A stretch of DNA of 64,000 nt from Acidobacteriota bacterium (GCA_016208485.1 JACQXY010000003.1:38842-102841); one strand, 5' to 3'; counted from the first letter of the stretch, positions 7,730 to 18,965 are shown. Notes: a model not told the origin generated them from the letters alone. Numbers and translations: made by a program.

Positions 7730-9187
7730 CTACCCCGTGAACACGCTCGCCGCGCGCGCGAGGTCCATGATCGCCTGCGGGTACACCCCGAACGCGAGCG
7801 TGGCCGCGGCGGCGAGCGCGAGCGCGAGCGCCGGCGCCGGCGACGCCCCGAGCTCCTGGGCCTCCCCCGCCGGCTCGGTCAGCCACATGAGCACGATGAG
7901 CCGCAGGTAGAAGAACGCCGCCACGACGCTCGCGAGCACCCCGACGACGACGAGCGGCGTCTCGCCGGCCTGCACGGCGGCGGAGAAGACGAAGAACTTC
8001 CCCATGAACCCCGCGGTCGGCGGGATTCCCGCAAGGGACAGCAGGAACAGCGTCATCGCCCCGGCGAAGACCGGGTGGCGCTGCCCCAGCCCGGCCCACT
8101 CCCCGAAAGAGAGGCGCTCGCGGCCATCCGGCGCCGAAACGATCACGGCTCCGAACGCCCCGAGCACCATGACCGCGTACGCGAGGAGGTAGAAGAGCGA
8201 CGCCGAGAGCCCCTCGCGCCCGCCGGCGACGACGCCGACGAGCACGAACCCGGCGTGGGCGATCGAGGAGTAGGCGAGCATGCGCTTCACGTCGGATTGC
8301 GCGATCGCGAGGATGGAGCCGACGACCATCGTCGCCGCGGCGAGCCCCCAGAGCACGGGTCTCCAGCTCCATTGCAGCGCGCCGAACGAAACGAGGAACA
8401 CGCGCAGCAGCGCGGCGAAGCCGGCCGCCTTCGTGCCGGCGGCCATGAACCCGGTGACGCTCGTCGGCGCGCCCTGGTAGACGTCGGGGGTCCACATGTG
8501 GAACGGCACCACGGAGACCTTGAAGCCGAACCCGATCGCGAGGAGCGCCATCGCGGCGGACGTCAGGCGCGCGTCCACGCCGCCGGAGGCGACCTTCACC
8601 GCCGTGCGCCCGAGGTTGGTGGTCCCGGTCGCCCCGAACGAGAGCGCGATCCCGTAGAGGAAGATCGCGGTGGAGAAAGCCCCGAGCAGCAAGTACTTGA
8701 GCGCGGCCTCCTGAGAGCCGGCGTCCCGGCGCGCCATCCCCGCCAGCACGTAGAGCGCGAGCGAGAGGACCTCGATCGCGAGGAACACCAGGATGAGGTC
8801 GTTCGCCGCGGCAAGGAGCACCATCCCGCAGGTCGCGAACAGCAGCAGCGGGTAGTACTCGGCTCGGTGGATCCGCCGGCGCTCCAGGTAGTGGTAGGAC
8901 AGGAGCACGGTCATCGCGGCGGTGACGAGGAGGATCAGGTTGGCGAAGAGGCTCACGCCGTCCACCGCGACGCTCCCCTGCATCACGACGCGGTAGCGCA
9001 GCGCGCACAGGTCGAACGTGGACCAGGAGGCGGCGCCGATCGCGGCGAGCGAGAGGGCGGCGAGCGCGGCGCGGTGGATCTTCGGGCGCGCGGCGATGAC
9101 CAGAAGCGCTATCACCCCACCTCCGGCGAGCGCGAGCGCCGGGGCGATCGCGCGCCAGGCCACCTCGGGGGTCTGGGTGATCGGCAC
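7730..9187 (-). CDS. nuoN: NADH-quinone oxidoreductase subunit N
   Basis: A 485-residue antiporter-like proton-pumping subunit of complex I (PF00361), with about 14 membrane helices. The conserved helix 5 Glu region (LAIEVLSLALYVL) and the helix 7-8 Lys-bearing segment (GFKVSVVPFHMWTPDVYQGAP) are present. It is the last gene of the 14-gene operon and overlaps nuoM by one base. Length is normal. Confidence 0.95.
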   Translation of the reverse strand: MPITQTPEVAWRAIAPALALAGGGVIALLVIAARPKIHRAALAALSLAAIGAASWSTFDLCALRYRVVMQGSVAVDGVSLFANLILLVTAAMTVLLSYHYLERRRIHRAEYYPLLLFATCGMVLLAAANDLILVFLAIEVLSLALYVLAGMARRDAGSQEAALKYLLLGAFSTAIFLYGIALSFGATGTTNLGRTAVKVASGGVDARLTSAAMALLAIGFGFKVSVVPFHMWTPDVYQGAPTSVTGFMAAGTKAAGFAALLRVFLVSFGALQWSWRPVLWGLAAATMVVGSILAIAQSDVKRMLAYSSIAHAGFVLVGVVAGGREGLSASLFYLLAYAVMVLGAFGAVIVSAPDGRERLSFGEWAGLGQRHPVFAGAMTLFLLSLAGIPPTAGFMGKFFVFSAAVQAGETPLVVVGVLASVVAAFFYLRLIVLMWLTEPAGEAQELGASPAPALALALAAAATLAFGVYPQAIMDLARAASVFTG

Positions 9188-10743
9188 TAGCGTCCTCCTC
9201 CGCCGTCCGGACCGGCCTGCTCGATCGGCACGACGACCCGCGAATGCGGATTCGAGAGCGAGAACGACGAGCCGCGGGCGACCCGGTCGGCCACGCGCGC
9301 GAGCGAGGGCTCCATGCGCTCGAGCAGCGGCCGAGGCCAGACGCCGAGGAGCACGATCGCGGCCACGATCGGCGCGAGGACGAGCCGCTCGCGCGCGGAG
9401 ACATCTCGGACCTGCCGGTTCGCCTCGATCACGATAGGCCCGTGGAACACGCGCTGGTAGGCCCAGAGCAGGTACACCGCGGCGAGCAGCACGCCGGTCG
9501 CGGCGACGATCGCCCAGGTGCGGTTGACGACGAACGCGCCGACGAGCACGAGGAACTCACCGACGAACCCGTTCAGCCCCGGAAGCCCGAGCGACGAGAG
9601 CGCGACGATGAGGAAGAGCCCGGCGTACACCGGAGCGACGGAGGCGATCCCGCCGAAATCGGAGATCCGGCGAGTGTGGCGCCGCTCGTAGAGCATCCCG
9701 ACGAGGAGGAACAGCCCGCCGGTCGAGAGCCCGTGGTTGATCATCTGCAAGGTCGCGCCCTGCATCCCGATCACGGTGAACGCGAAGATGCCCAGCACGA
9801 CGAAGCCGAGGTGCGCCACGCTCGAGTACGCGACGAGCCGCTTCAGGTCGCGCTGAATCGCCGCCACGATCGCGCCGTAGGTGATGCCGACGAGCGCGAG
9901 CGCGGCGATCCATGGGGCGGCCTCGCGCGCGGCTTCCGGGAACAGAGGAAGCGAGTAGCGCAGGAAGCCGTACGTGCCCATCTTCAGGAGGACCGCGGCG
10001 AGGATCACGCTGCCCGCCGTGGGGGCCTCGGTGTGCGCGTCGGGGAGCCAGGTGTGCAGCGGGAACAGCGGGACCTTGATCGCGAACGCGGCGAAGAACG
10101 CGAGGAAGAGCCAGCGCTGCATGCCGAGGGGCAAAGGCACGCGCTCGATCACCTCGAGGTCGAAGGTGCCGACCCCGATCCGCCCGCGGACCTGCGCCCA
10201 CAGGACCAGGATGCCGGCGAGCATCAGCACCCCGCCGAGCAGCGTGAAGAGGAAGAACTTCACCGCGGCGTAGACGCGCCGCTCATGGCCCCAGGTGCCG
10301 ATCAGGAAGTACATGGGCACGAGCGCCGCGTCCCAGAAGACCATGAACAGCAGCAGGTCGAGCGACAGGAACACCCCGAGGACGGCGGTCTCCAGCGCAA
10401 GGAGGAACCCCATGAAGAGCTTGGGGTTCTTCGACACGTTCCAGGAGGCGAGCACGCAGATCGGCACCAGGAACGTCGTGAGGAGCACGAGGAAGAGGCT
10501 GATCCCGTCCACGCCGAGCTTGTATGAGGCGCCGAACGACCGGATCCAGGAGTGACGCTCGACGAGCTGGAAGCCTGCCTCCGACTTGTCGAAGCTCGCG
10601 AGGATGCCGACCGAGAGCCCGAAAGTGGCGAGCGACACGACCAGGGCCCACCAGCGGATCGCAGTGTGCCACGAGCGGTGGAGGAGCGCGAGCAGAAGCG
10701 CGCCGGCGAGAGGCGTCCAGACCGTCCAGGTGAGCCACCTCAT
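9187..10743 (-). CDS. nuoM: NADH-quinone oxidoreductase subunit M
   Basis: A 518-residue antiporter-like subunit in the membrane arm of complex I. The family segment FAIKVPLFPLHTWLPDAHTE is present, with the coupling Lys, and FWDAALVPMYFLIG carries the helix 5 region (the position often Glu in NuoM is replaced in FWDAAL, with Asp nearby). The ATG at 10743 overlaps the nuoL stop (ATGA) and fits the MRWLTW start; the open frame extending further upstream lies inside nuoL. About 14 helices; normal length. Confidence 0.95.
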   Translation of the reverse strand: MRWLTWTVWTPLAGALLLALLHRSWHTAIRWWALVVSLATFGLSVGILASFDKSEAGFQLVERHSWIRSFGASYKLGVDGISLFLVLLTTFLVPICVLASWNVSKNPKLFMGFLLALETAVLGVFLSLDLLLFMVFWDAALVPMYFLIGTWGHERRVYAAVKFFLFTLLGGVLMLAGILVLWAQVRGRIGVGTFDLEVIERVPLPLGMQRWLFLAFFAAFAIKVPLFPLHTWLPDAHTEAPTAGSVILAAVLLKMGTYGFLRYSLPLFPEAAREAAPWIAALALVGITYGAIVAAIQRDLKRLVAYSSVAHLGFVVLGIFAFTVIGMQGATLQMINHGLSTGGLFLLVGMLYERRHTRRISDFGGIASVAPVYAGLFLIVALSSLGLPGLNGFVGEFLVLVGAFVVNRTWAIVAATGVLLAAVYLLWAYQRVFHGPIVIEANRQVRDVSARERLVLAPIVAAIVLLGVWPRPLLERMEPSLARVADRVARGSSFSLSNPHSRVVVPIEQAGPDGGGGR

Positions 10744-12752
10744 CGGAGCCTCTCCTCGATCAGGAGCAGCGCCCCGAGCACGACAACGCCTCCGGCAAGA
10801 AGCACGGCCGCGTACGAACGGACGAACCCGGTCTGCACCCGGCGCCCCGCGGCGGCGAGCCTCGCCGTGACCGTCCCGACGCCGTTCACGATCCCGTCCA
10901 CGAAACGGAGGTCGACGGCATAGGCGAGCGCGCTCGCCGCGAGCCTGCCCACCCCGGCGAACAGGAAACCGTACAGGTCGTCCACGCCGAATTTGTTGCG
11001 CGCCGCGCGCCACGCGAGGCTCGGGCGCTCACGCCGGCGAAGCCAGTCGAAGCGCCCGAGGTACATCAGGCCGGCCGCGAGCACCCCGAGCAAGCCGGCG
11101 CCGGTCGCCATCCCCGTGAGCGCGAGAGGCGACAGGACCGTCCGGTGAGGCGCCGAGGCTCCCCAGCCGGCTCGTCCCTCCCCGACGGAGAGCAGCGGAG
11201 CGCTCTCTGGGAGCGCCTCGAGCGAGCCGCTCTCCTGGACGACGACCGGCGCGAGGAACCGCTGGATGCGACCCGACTCGGCGCTCAGGCCGAAGAGGCC
11301 CCCGAGCGCCGCCGCGAGAGCCAACGCCACGAGCGGAAACACCATCTCCGGCGGGGACTCGTGCGGATGGACGCCCGGATCGAGCCGGCTCTTGCCGAAG
11401 AACGTCAGGAACACCAGCCGCGACATGTAGAAGCCCGTGCACACGGTGACGAGCAGCCCGAGGATCCACACCGGGTTGTTGCCGGAGCGGTAGGCCCCTT
11501 CGAGGATCTGATCCTTCGAGAAGAAGCCCGCGGTGCCGGGGAACCCGATGATCGCGAGCCAGCCGACGATCATCGTGACCGCCGTCCAGGGGATCTTGCG
11601 GAACAGCCCCCCCATCTTCGTCATGTCGGCCCGGCCCGCGAGCGCGTGCATCACGCTCCCGGCGCCGAGGAAGAGCAGGGCCTTGAAGAACGCGTGGGTG
11701 ACCAGGTGGAAGATGCCGGCCGCCGGCAGGCCCACTCCGACCCCCACGAACATCAGGCCGAGCTGTGAGATCGTCGAGTAGGCGAGCACCCGCTTGATGT
11801 CGTCCTGCACGAAGGCGATGAGCGCGGCGAGCAGCGCCGTGAGCACCCCGATCCAGGCCACCACGTCGAGCGCCGTCGCCGAGAGGGCGAAGATCGCGCC
11901 GGTCCGCGCGACCACGTATACGCCGGCCGTGACCATGGTGGCGGCGTGGATGAGGGCGCTCACCGGGGTCGGGCCCTCCATTGCGTCGGGGAGCCAGACA
12001 TACAACGGGAACTGCGCGCTCTTCCCTGCGGCCCCGCCGAAGAGCAGCAGGGCGATCGCCGTCGCCGTCCCCGCCGACAACACGGTGGCGGCCGAGCCGA
12101 ACACCCTGCCGAAGTCCAGCGTGCCGAAGTTCGCGAAGATCAGAAGGATCCCGATGGCGAAGGAGACGTCCCCCACCCGGTTCACGATGAACGCCTTCTT
12201 CGCGGCGGTGGCGGCAGCCGGACGCTCGAACCAGAACCCGATCAGCAAGTAGGAGCAGAGCCCGACCAGCTCCCATCCGAGGTAGAGCACGAGGAAGTTA
12301 TTCGCCAGCACGAGCGTGAGCATCGAGAAGGCGAACAAGTTGAGGAACGCGAAGTAGCGCGGCTCGCGCGGGTCTCCCTTCATGTAGCCCACCGAGTAGA
12401 GGTGGATCGCCGTCCCGACCCCGGTGACGACGAGCACCATGACGAGCGAGAGCGGGTCGATCCGGTAGTCGGCCGTCACCGTGAACCCGCCGGCGGGGAT
12501 CCACCGGTAGAGGGTCTCGACGAAGCCGCGCTCCGCGGCCGGCCGCCCGATGACCTGGAAGAAGGTGACCAGCCCCATCCCGAACGCGGACGCCATGAGG
12601 AGGGTCGCGATGGGACCGGCCGCGCGCCCGATCCGCCGGCCGAAGAAGAGGAGGAGCACCGCGCCGGCGAGAGGGAAGGCCGGGATCAGCCAGGCGTTCT
12701 CGACGGCGCCGGGGCTCACCGCGTGCGCCAGGATCCCGGCCACGCTCACCAT
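10740..12752 (-). CDS. nuoL: NADH-quinone oxidoreductase subunit L
   Basis: A 670-residue distal proton-pumping subunit of complex I with the long C-terminal lateral helix typical of NuoL. Visible family motifs are [15 protein letters not shown] (helix 5 Glu), [20 protein letters not shown] (helix 7 Lys), [11 protein letters not shown] and FSKDQIL. The C-terminal 60 residues form a final membrane helix ([18 protein letters not shown]). It overlaps nuoK by seven bases at its start. Confidence 0.95.
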   Translation of the reverse strand: MVSVAGILAHAVSPGAVENAWLIPAFPLAGAVLLLFFGRRIGRAAGPIATLLMASAFGMGLVTFFQVIGRPAAERGFVETLYRWIPAGGFTVTADYRIDPLSLVMVLVVTGVGTAIHLYSVGYMKGDPREPRYFAFLNLFAFSMLTLVLANNFLVLYLGWELVGLCSYLLIGFWFERPAAATAAKKAFIVNRVGDVSFAIGILLIFANFGTLDFGRVFGSAATVLSAGTATAIALLLFGGAAGKSAQFPLYVWLPDAMEGPTPVSALIHAATMVTAGVYVVARTGAIFALSATALDVVAWIGVLTALLAALIAFVQDDIKRVLAYSTISQLGLMFVGVGVGLPAAGIFHLVTHAFFKALLFLGAGSVMHALAGRADMTKMGGLFRKIPWTAVTMIVGWLAIIGFPGTAGFFSKDQILEGAYRSGNNPVWILGLLVTVCTGFYMSRLVFLTFFGKSRLDPGVHPHESPPEMVFPLVALALAAALGGLFGLSAESGRIQRFLAPVVVQESGSLEALPESAPLLSVGEGRAGWGASAPHRTVLSPLALTGMATGAGLLGVLAAGLMYLGRFDWLRRRERPSLAWRAARNKFGVDDLYGFLFAGVGRLAASALAYAVDLRFVDGIVNGVGTVTARLAAAGRRVQTGFVRSYAAVLLAGGVVVLGALLLIEERLR

Positions 12753-13048
12753 TTGAGGGTCCTCACGTCGTCGGCGAGCGCCGAGCGCACCCGGCGGAAG
12801 ATCGCGACGATGATCGCCAGACCGACGACGGCCTCGGCGGCCGCCACCACGATCACGAAGAAGGCGAGGACCTGCCCGTCGAGGGACCCCTGCATCCGAG
12901 CGAACGTGACGAAGGTCAGGTTGACCGCGTTCAGCATCAGCTCGATCGACATCAGGATGACGACCGAGCTGCGCCTCACGAGCGCCCCGATAGCGCCCAC
13001 GGCGAACAGGAGGCCGGCCAGCGCGAGGTACTGGACCGGCTGGGTCAC
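12746..13048 (-). CDS. nuoK: NADH-quinone oxidoreductase subunit K
   Basis: A 100-residue three-helix membrane subunit of complex I (PF00420). The two conserved membrane glutamates of the family are visible in [11 protein letters not shown] and [11 protein letters not shown]. Length is exactly normal. The start overlaps the nuoJ stop by four bases and the end overlaps nuoL. Confidence 0.96.
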   Translation of the reverse strand: MTQPVQYLALAGLLFAVGAIGALVRRSSVVILMSIELMLNAVNLTFVTFARMQGSLDGQVLAFFVIVVAAAEAVVGLAIIVAIFRRVRSALADDVRTLKW

Positions 13049-13605
13049 GGCCCGCCTCCCGGCTCGGAAGACGCCGGGGCCGGCGCCGCCGGCTCTTCGC
13101 TCTCGGGCTCCCTCCGGCCGATCACCACGACCCCGATGGCCGCGACGATGAGCAGGATCGAGGTCACCTCGAACGGGAACAGGTAGCTCGTGAAGAGCGC
13201 GCGCCCGATCCCCTGCGCGTTCCCGGCCGACGACGAGCCCGCCTGCTCGGCGAAGCGCGCCAGCCCGAACGAGGTCCGGATGACGAACACGAGCAAGCCC
13301 CCGAGCGCCCCGCCGGCGAGGAGGGCGAGCGGGCGCTGGAACCGGATCGGCTCGTCGGCCGGCTCCTCGCGCTGCACCCCCATGAGCATGATCACGAACA
13401 GGAACAGGACCATGATCGCCCCGGCGTAGACGATGATCTGCACGGCGGCGAGGAAGTGGGCGCCGAGGAGGACGTAGAAGACCGCGAGCGCGAAGAAGTT
13501 GACGACCAGCATCAGCGCGCTGTGGACGGCGTTGCGTGCCATGACCATGCCGAGACCGCTCAGCAGCGCGGTCACCGCCATCACCCAGAACAGGTACTTC
13601 TCCAC
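13045..13605 (-). CDS. nuoJ: NADH-quinone oxidoreductase subunit J
   Basis: A 186-residue membrane subunit of complex I (PF00499) with five predicted helices. The third helix shows the conserved [17 protein letters not shown] segment that contains the pi-bulge region in structurally known complexes. The C-terminus ends in an acidic and proline-rich tail ([12 protein letters not shown]). It follows nuoI by 16 bases. Confidence 0.95.
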   Translation of the reverse strand: MEKYLFWVMAVTALLSGLGMVMARNAVHSALMLVVNFFALAVFYVLLGAHFLAAVQIIVYAGAIMVLFLFVIMLMGVQREEPADEPIRFQRPLALLAGGALGGLLVFVIRTSFGLARFAEQAGSSSAGNAQGIGRALFTSYLFPFEVTSILLIVAAIGVVVIGRREPESEEPAAPAPASSEPGGGP

Positions 13606-13621
13606 GGCCCCGCGGCCGGCG

Positions 13622-14071
13622 CTAGCCGGCCCCCTCCTCTCCGAGCGCCTTCTCCATCGCGAGGAGCCGGTCCTTCCCCACGATCAGCTTCTCGCGCGAG
13701 TCGTCCTCCACGTCGAACTCATGGGTCATCGTCAGCGCGCGGGTCGGGCAAGCCTCGATGCATAGGCCGCAGAAGATACAGCGCAGGTAGTTGATCTGGT
13801 AATCGGCCGCGTACCGCTCTCCGGGGGAGAAGCGCGCCGCCGGGGTGTTCTCCGCTGCGACGACCTGGATCGCGTCCGCCGGGCACGCCCAGGCGCACAG
13901 CTCGCATCCGATGCACTTCTCGAGGCCGTCCGCGTACCGGTTGAGCCGGTGGCGGCCGTGGTAGCGCGCGGCGAACGGCTTCTTCTCCTCGGGAAACTGG
14001 AACGTCACCGGCCTGCGGAACATGTGCTTCGCGGTGACGAGGAGGCTCCGGGCGATATCAACGACCGCCAC
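13622..14071 (-). CDS. nuoI: NADH-quinone oxidoreductase subunit I
   Basis: A 149-residue subunit with two [4Fe-4S] clusters, shown by [12 protein letters not shown] and [12 protein letters not shown] (each Cx2Cx2Cx3CP). The N-terminal amphipathic helix region ([18 protein letters not shown]) that anchors NuoI on the membrane arm is typical. It starts 14 bases inside the end of nuoH. Closer to canonical NuoI than the cluster 1 copy. Confidence 0.96.
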   Translation of the reverse strand: MAVVDIARSLLVTAKHMFRRPVTFQFPEEKKPFAARYHGRHRLNRYADGLEKCIGCELCAWACPADAIQVVAAENTPAARFSPGERYAADYQINYLRCIFCGLCIEACPTRALTMTHEFDVEDDSREKLIVGKDRLLAMEKALGEEGAG

Positions 14072-15227
14072 GGGCCACCTCCTCTCCCGGCCGGGCCGCG
14101 CGGATCCCCGCGCGCCGGGCGAGCGTCACCCGAGCGAGCCACCAAAGCGCGAGCGCGCCGGCCGCGAGGCCGGTCCCGGCGACCAGCGTGGCGCGCGACA
14201 CGACCGGCCCGAGCGCGACCAGGGTCGCCGTCGCCATCACCCAGACGAGGGAGGCCGGGATCAGCACCTTCCATCCGAAGGCCATCAGGCGGTCGTAGCG
14301 CACGCGCGGGAGCGTCGCCCGCGCCCACACGAACACGAACACCAAGACGACGACCTTCGCGAGGAACCAGAGCGGCGGCCACACCGGCCGGGCGAACGGC
14401 GGGATCGGCCCGCGCCAGCCGCCGAGGAACAGCGTCGTCGCGATCGCCGAGGTCGTGATCACGTGGAGGTACTCGGCGAGGAAGAACATCATGAACCGCA
14501 CGCCGGAGTACTCGAGGTGATATCCGGCGACCAGCTCGGTCTCCGCCTCCGGGAGATCGAACGGCGGGCGGTTGCTCTCGGCGATCCCCGCGAGCAGAAA
14601 GACGACGAACGCCGGGAGCTGAGAGATCGCGAACCAGTGCGGGACGAACCCGAACCAGGTCCCCGCTTGGGCGTCCACGATCCCCCGGGTCGAGAGCGTC
14701 CCGGCGGCGAGGACGACCGCGACCACCGACAGCCCCATCGCGATCTCGTAGGAGATCATCTGCGCGCTCGACCGGACGGCGCCGAAGAGCGGGTAGGTGC
14801 TCCCGCTCGACCAGCCGGCCAGCACGACCCCGTACACCATGAGGCTCCCCATCGCGAGGAAGAACAGGATCCCGACGTTCAGGTCGGCGAGCTGCATCTC
14901 GACCACGCGGCGCCCGATCCGGAACGTGTTGCCCCACGGCACGATCGCGAAGGACATGAACGCGGGAATCACGGCAACGAGGGGCGCCGCGAGGTACACC
15001 GCGCGGTCGACCCCCGCCGGCACGACGTCCTCCTTGAAGAAGAGCTTCAGCCCGTCGGCGAGCGTCTGAAGAATCCCGAACGGGCCGACTCGGTTTGGGC
15101 CGATCCGCTGCTGCATGAACGCCACGGTCCTGCGCTCCGCCCACACGGTGACGATCACGGCCACCATCAGGAAGGCGAACACGATCAGGACCTTCGCTAC
15201 GAGGATGATCCAGCCGATCGCGTCCAT
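14058..15227 (-). CDS. nuoH: NADH-quinone oxidoreductase subunit H
   Basis: A 389-residue ND1-type membrane subunit. Seen are [20 protein letters not shown] at the start, [20 protein letters not shown] in the conserved acidic loop and [15 protein letters not shown] near the end, all classic NuoH signatures. The ATG at 15227 shares one base with the nuoG stop (TGATG). It is about 60 residues longer than the cluster 1 copy because of a C-terminal extension with an additional hydrophobic stretch. Confidence 0.96.
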   Translation of the reverse strand: MDAIGWIILVAKVLIVFAFLMVAVIVTVWAERRTVAFMQQRIGPNRVGPFGILQTLADGLKLFFKEDVVPAGVDRAVYLAAPLVAVIPAFMSFAIVPWGNTFRIGRRVVEMQLADLNVGILFFLAMGSLMVYGVVLAGWSSGSTYPLFGAVRSSAQMISYEIAMGLSVVAVVLAAGTLSTRGIVDAQAGTWFGFVPHWFAISQLPAFVVFLLAGIAESNRPPFDLPEAETELVAGYHLEYSGVRFMMFFLAEYLHVITTSAIATTLFLGGWRGPIPPFARPVWPPLWFLAKVVVLVFVFVWARATLPRVRYDRLMAFGWKVLIPASLVWVMATATLVALGPVVSRATLVAGTGLAAGALALWWLARVTLARRAGIRAARPGEEVARGGR

Positions 15228-17701
15228 CACGCTCTCTCTACCCGGACGGCGGTCACCGGCGCGAAGGGATCCACCAGCGCGAGTGCCCGGAGCCCCTCCT
15301 GGTTCGCGGGGACGAACACCGACCCGCGCGCGAGGCCGGCCGACAGACGAGCCGGCCCGACGATCTCGCCCATCGCCGAAGCCACCCGCACGGGGTCGCC
15401 GGGGGAAACCCCGAGCGCGGCCGCGTCGCCCGGGTGCATCTCCACGCACGCCCGGCGCGCGATCTCGAGCAATGCGCCCGACCCGGCGAGCATCGTGCCT
15501 GCGTCCAGGAGCAGCGGGTAGGTGACGAGCGAGAACGGGCGCAGGCCGTCCGGCTCCGGCAGCGCCGGCGTCGGTGCCCCGACCGCAGCCGGCGCCTGCG
15601 GCGACCGCTCTAGGACTCGCATCTCCGCGCGAAGGTCCCGGGTCCGGGTCGGGAACGCCTCCCCGAGCGCCCCGGAGAGCATCGCGAGGATGTCCCGGTC
15701 GGCGAGGGAGAGCCCGGCCGGCGCGACAGCCGCCTCGAACTCGGCCGCGCGCCCCTCCCAATCGGTCGAGGTCCCCGCGCGCTCGGCCGGGCCTCGGGCC
15801 GGAAGCACCACGTCCGCGCGGCGAGACGACTCGGTGAGGAACAGGTCCTGGGCGACGACGAACGGCGCCGCCTCGACCGCGCTCGCGCCGAATCCGGCGA
15901 AATCGCTTGCGGGATCGGCCCCCACGAGGAACAGCGCGCCGAGCGAGCCGGCCTCCGAGAGAATCGCCCGGGCGCAGCGCCCGGCCACCGGCGGGAGTGA
16001 GGCGCCCCAGACCCGCTCGACCTCGGCGCGCGCGGCGGGGTCCTCGACGCGGCGGCCGCCGGGCAGCAGGCGCGGGTGCAGACCGGCCCACAGCTCCCCG
16101 CGAAAGCCCCCGCGGCGCGGCACGTGGCCGAAGCGCGCGCCGAGCGCGCATGCCAGGTTCCACGCGACCGCGAGCGCCCCCGGAGAGCGCGACAGGCGCT
16201 CGCCTGCGAGGATCACCGCGCGGCCCCCCGCCGCGCGCAGGGCCTCGGCGAGCGCGAGGACCGGCTCGTCCGCCACGCCGCTTGCGTCGCGGAGCGCCGC
16301 GCGCCCGGGGCTCGACAGGCCCTCCTTGGTCGCGTCGTCAACCGGGAGACCGAAGGGATTCACGAGCAGCCAGGCGACCGAGAGCAGGACGCCGGCCTCG
16401 GTCCCCGGCGAGCAGAGGATCGAGCGCGCGCCCGGCTCGCGCGCGAGCGCCGTGGCGCGCGGCCCAACTTCGAACAGCGCGGACCCACGCCGGTTGAGCG
16501 CCTTGCGTAGCCTGAGGTGCAGGATCGGCGACTCCTCGCGCGGATCGCAACCGAGCAACAGGACGAGGGGCGAGACCTCGATGTCCGAGTAGGTGGCGCC
16601 CGGGGATCCGAGCATCGAGGCGAACACCGCGTCTTCCTCCCCGTCGGCAGTCCAGGAGCGCGAGTCCACATCGGCCGTGCCGAGCACGCCGCGCGCGAAG
16701 CGCGAGAGGGCATAGGCGTCCTCGTCGGCGAGCCGCCCGCCGGAGAGCACCCCGATCGGGGCGCCGCGCTCCCGCGCGGAGCCGACCCGCTCGGCCACGA
16801 GGGCAGCAGCCTCCGCCCAGGAAACCGCCACCAGCTCGCCGTCCTTGCGCACGAGCGGCTCGGTCGCGCGGTCGGGGCGCTGCGCGCGCGGGAAGCTGAA
16901 CCGGCCCTTGTCGCAGATCCACTCCTCGTTGACCTCGGGGTCCTCCGAGGCGAGGATCCGCGCGACCTCGCCTCGCCGGGTCTGGACGATCGTGCGGCAA
17001 CCGCTCGCGCACAGCGTGCAGACGCTCGGGGTGCTCGTCAGGTCGAAGGGGCGGGCCCGGAACCGGAAGGGCTCGGCGGTGAGCGCGCCGACCGGGCAGA
17101 TCTGCACGATGTTGCCGCTGAACGGCGACTCGTAGGGCTCGTCCTCGTAGGCCGCGACCTGCTGGAGGGCCCCGCGCTCGAACAGGGCGATGAAGCGGTC
17201 GCCGGAGATCTCCGAGGAGAAGCGCGTGCAGCGCGCGCAGAGAACGCAGCGCTCACGGTCGAGCAGGATGAGCGGGCTGATGCGGACCGGCTTCGGGTAC
17301 CGGCGCTTCTCGCCCGCGAACCGACTTGCGCCCGGCCCGAACGCGAGCGTCTGGTCCTGCAGGGGGCACTCCCCTCCCTTGTCGCACACCGGGCAGTCGA
17401 GGGGGTGGTTGATCAGCAGCATCTCCAGCACCCCTCGCTGCGCCTCGCGCGCCATCTCGCTCGTGTGCTGGGTGCGCACCGCCATCCCCTGGGTCACCGG
17501 GGTCGTGCACGCGGTGAGAGGCTTGCGCTGCCCTTCCACCTCGACCATGCACTGGCGGCACGCGCCGTGCGGCGCGAGCGCGGGGTGGTCGCAGAAGCGC
17601 GGGATGTAGATGTCGAGCATCTCCGCCGCCCGAATGACGAGAGTGCCGGCAGGGACGGCGATCTCGCGGCCGTCGATGGTGACGGTGACCTCAGCGCTCA
17701 A
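15227..17701 (-). CDS. nuoG: NADH-quinone oxidoreductase subunit G
   Basis: An 824-residue peripheral-arm subunit. The N-terminus has the [2Fe-2S] ligands (PRFCDHPALAPHGACRQC, then TACTTPV), followed by the His/Cys cluster region (HPLDCPVCDKGGECPLQD) and a pair of [4Fe-4S] sets (CVLCARCTRF, and CTLCASGCR with a later WICDKGRF). The C-terminal two thirds are a molybdopterin-oxidoreductase-like domain that in NuoG has lost catalysis. It overlaps nuoF by 11 bases. Length is within the usual bacterial range. Confidence 0.95.
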   Translation of the reverse strand: MSAEVTVTIDGREIAVPAGTLVIRAAEMLDIYIPRFCDHPALAPHGACRQCMVEVEGQRKPLTACTTPVTQGMAVRTQHTSEMAREAQRGVLEMLLINHPLDCPVCDKGGECPLQDQTLAFGPGASRFAGEKRRYPKPVRISPLILLDRERCVLCARCTRFSSEISGDRFIALFERGALQQVAAYEDEPYESPFSGNIVQICPVGALTAEPFRFRARPFDLTSTPSVCTLCASGCRTIVQTRRGEVARILASEDPEVNEEWICDKGRFSFPRAQRPDRATEPLVRKDGELVAVSWAEAAALVAERVGSARERGAPIGVLSGGRLADEDAYALSRFARGVLGTADVDSRSWTADGEEDAVFASMLGSPGATYSDIEVSPLVLLLGCDPREESPILHLRLRKALNRRGSALFEVGPRATALAREPGARSILCSPGTEAGVLLSVAWLLVNPFGLPVDDATKEGLSSPGRAALRDASGVADEPVLALAEALRAAGGRAVILAGERLSRSPGALAVAWNLACALGARFGHVPRRGGFRGELWAGLHPRLLPGGRRVEDPAARAEVERVWGASLPPVAGRCARAILSEAGSLGALFLVGADPASDFAGFGASAVEAAPFVVAQDLFLTESSRRADVVLPARGPAERAGTSTDWEGRAAEFEAAVAPAGLSLADRDILAMLSGALGEAFPTRTRDLRAEMRVLERSPQAPAAVGAPTPALPEPDGLRPFSLVTYPLLLDAGTMLAGSGALLEIARRACVEMHPGDAAALGVSPGDPVRVASAMGEIVGPARLSAGLARGSVFVPANQEGLRALALVDPFAPVTAVRVERA

Positions 17702-18965
17702 AGGGGCACCCCTTGTTCCGGATGTGGAGCCGGGCCTCGTCCACGAACTCCTTCGCGACCGAGATCACCGGCGCGGTCGCGAAGTCCCCGAGCGCGCAGA
17801 ACGACCGGCCGCCGATGTTCGCCTGCACGTCCATCATCAGGTCGAGGTCCTCGTCGCGCCCCTGCCCCGCCTCCAGACGCCTCATGATCTGAGCGAGCCA
17901 GTAGGTTCCCTCCCGGCACGGCGTGCACTTGCCGCAGGACTCACGGGCGTAGAAGCGCATGAAGCGTTCCATCGCGCGCACCACGCAGGCGTCGTCGGCG
18001 AAGACCATCATGGCGCCGGTCCCGAGAAGCGATCCCGCCGCCTGGACCGACTCCCAGTCCATGTTGACGTCGAGCTTGGAGGCGCCGAACACCGGCGTCG
18101 AGGAGGCGCCGCCCGGCGTGTAGGCCTTGAGCTTCCGCCCGCCCGTGATCCCGCCGGCCAACTCCTCGATCAGAACGCGCGCCGGAGTGCCGAAAGGCAC
18201 CTCGTAGTTGCCCGGCCGCTCGACGTCCCCGCTGACCGAGAAGATCTTCGTCCCGGGCGACTTCTCGGTCCCGAACTTCCGGAACCACTCGGGGCCGTTC
18301 GCAACGATGTGGGGCACGCACGAGATGGTCTCGACGTTGTTGATCACCGTGGGGCGCGCGTAGAGCCCTTCCTGCGCGGGGAACGGCGGGCGCACGCGCG
18401 GCTGCCCGCGGCGCCCCTCCAGCGACTCGAGCAGCGCGGTCTCCTCTCCGCAGATGTAGGCCCCGGCGCCGCGATGGAGGATCACGTCGTGGTCGAACCC
18501 GCTGCCGAAGATGTTCCGGCCGAGCGTCCCCCGCTCGTAGGCTTCCGAGATGGCTCGCTCCACGCGGCGCGCGGCGAACGCGAACTCCCCGCGACAGTAG
18601 ACGTAGGACTCGGCCGCGCCGATCGCCCACGAGGCGATGACCATCCCCTCGATGAGCTGGTGAGGGTCGCGCTCCATCAGCTCCCGGTCCTTGAAGGTCC
18701 CCGGCTCCCCCTCGTCTGCGTTGCAGACGAGGTAGGTCGGCGGCTCGTCGCGCTTGATGAACCCCCACTTCACGCCGGTCGGAAACCCCGCGCCGCCCCG
18801 GCCGCGGAGGCCGGCGACCTTCACCATCTCGGTGACCGCTGCGGGCGGGGTCGCAAGCGCCTTGCGCAGAGCCTCATACCCGCCGCTCGCGAGCGAGGCG
18901 GCGATCGTGTGGGAGCCGCGATCCCCCCACCGCGCGGTGAGCACCCGGGTCTGCGCGGCCTTCAC
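17691..18965 (-). CDS. nuoF: NADH-quinone oxidoreductase subunit F
   Basis: A 424-residue flavoprotein that oxidises NADH. The NADH/FMN-binding glycine-rich segment GLRGRGGAGFPTG (about residues 52-64), NADEGEPGTFKDR and GAGAYICGEETALLESLEG are present, followed by the [4Fe-4S] ligands in SCGKCTPCREG and a later Cys in SFCALGD. This module is absent from nuo cluster 1 as far as it is visible, so only this operon can be confidently called an NADH dehydrogenase. Confidence 0.97.
   Translation of the reverse strand: MKAAQTRVLTARWGDRGSHTIAASLASGGYEALRKALATPPAAVTEMVKVAGLRGRGGAGFPTGVKWGFIKRDEPPTYLVCNADEGEPGTFKDRELMERDPHQLIEGMVIASWAIGAAESYVYCRGEFAFAARRVERAISEAYERGTLGRNIFGSGFDHDVILHRGAGAYICGEETALLESLEGRRGQPRVRPPFPAQEGLYARPTVINNVETISCVPHIVANGPEWFRKFGTEKSPGTKIFSVSGDVERPGNYEVPFGTPARVLIEELAGGITGGRKLKAYTPGGASSTPVFGASKLDVNMDWESVQAAGSLLGTGAMMVFADDACVVRAMERFMRFYARESCGKCTPCREGTYWLAQIMRRLEAGQGRDEDLDLMMDVQANIGGRSFCALGDFATAPVISVAKEFVDEARLHIRNKGCPFER

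Noticed and set aside
7200..9404. A 734-codon minus-strand frame overlapping nuoN
   Set aside because: Arg/Pro/Gly-rich shadow in another frame of nuoN; no membrane segments or family motif.
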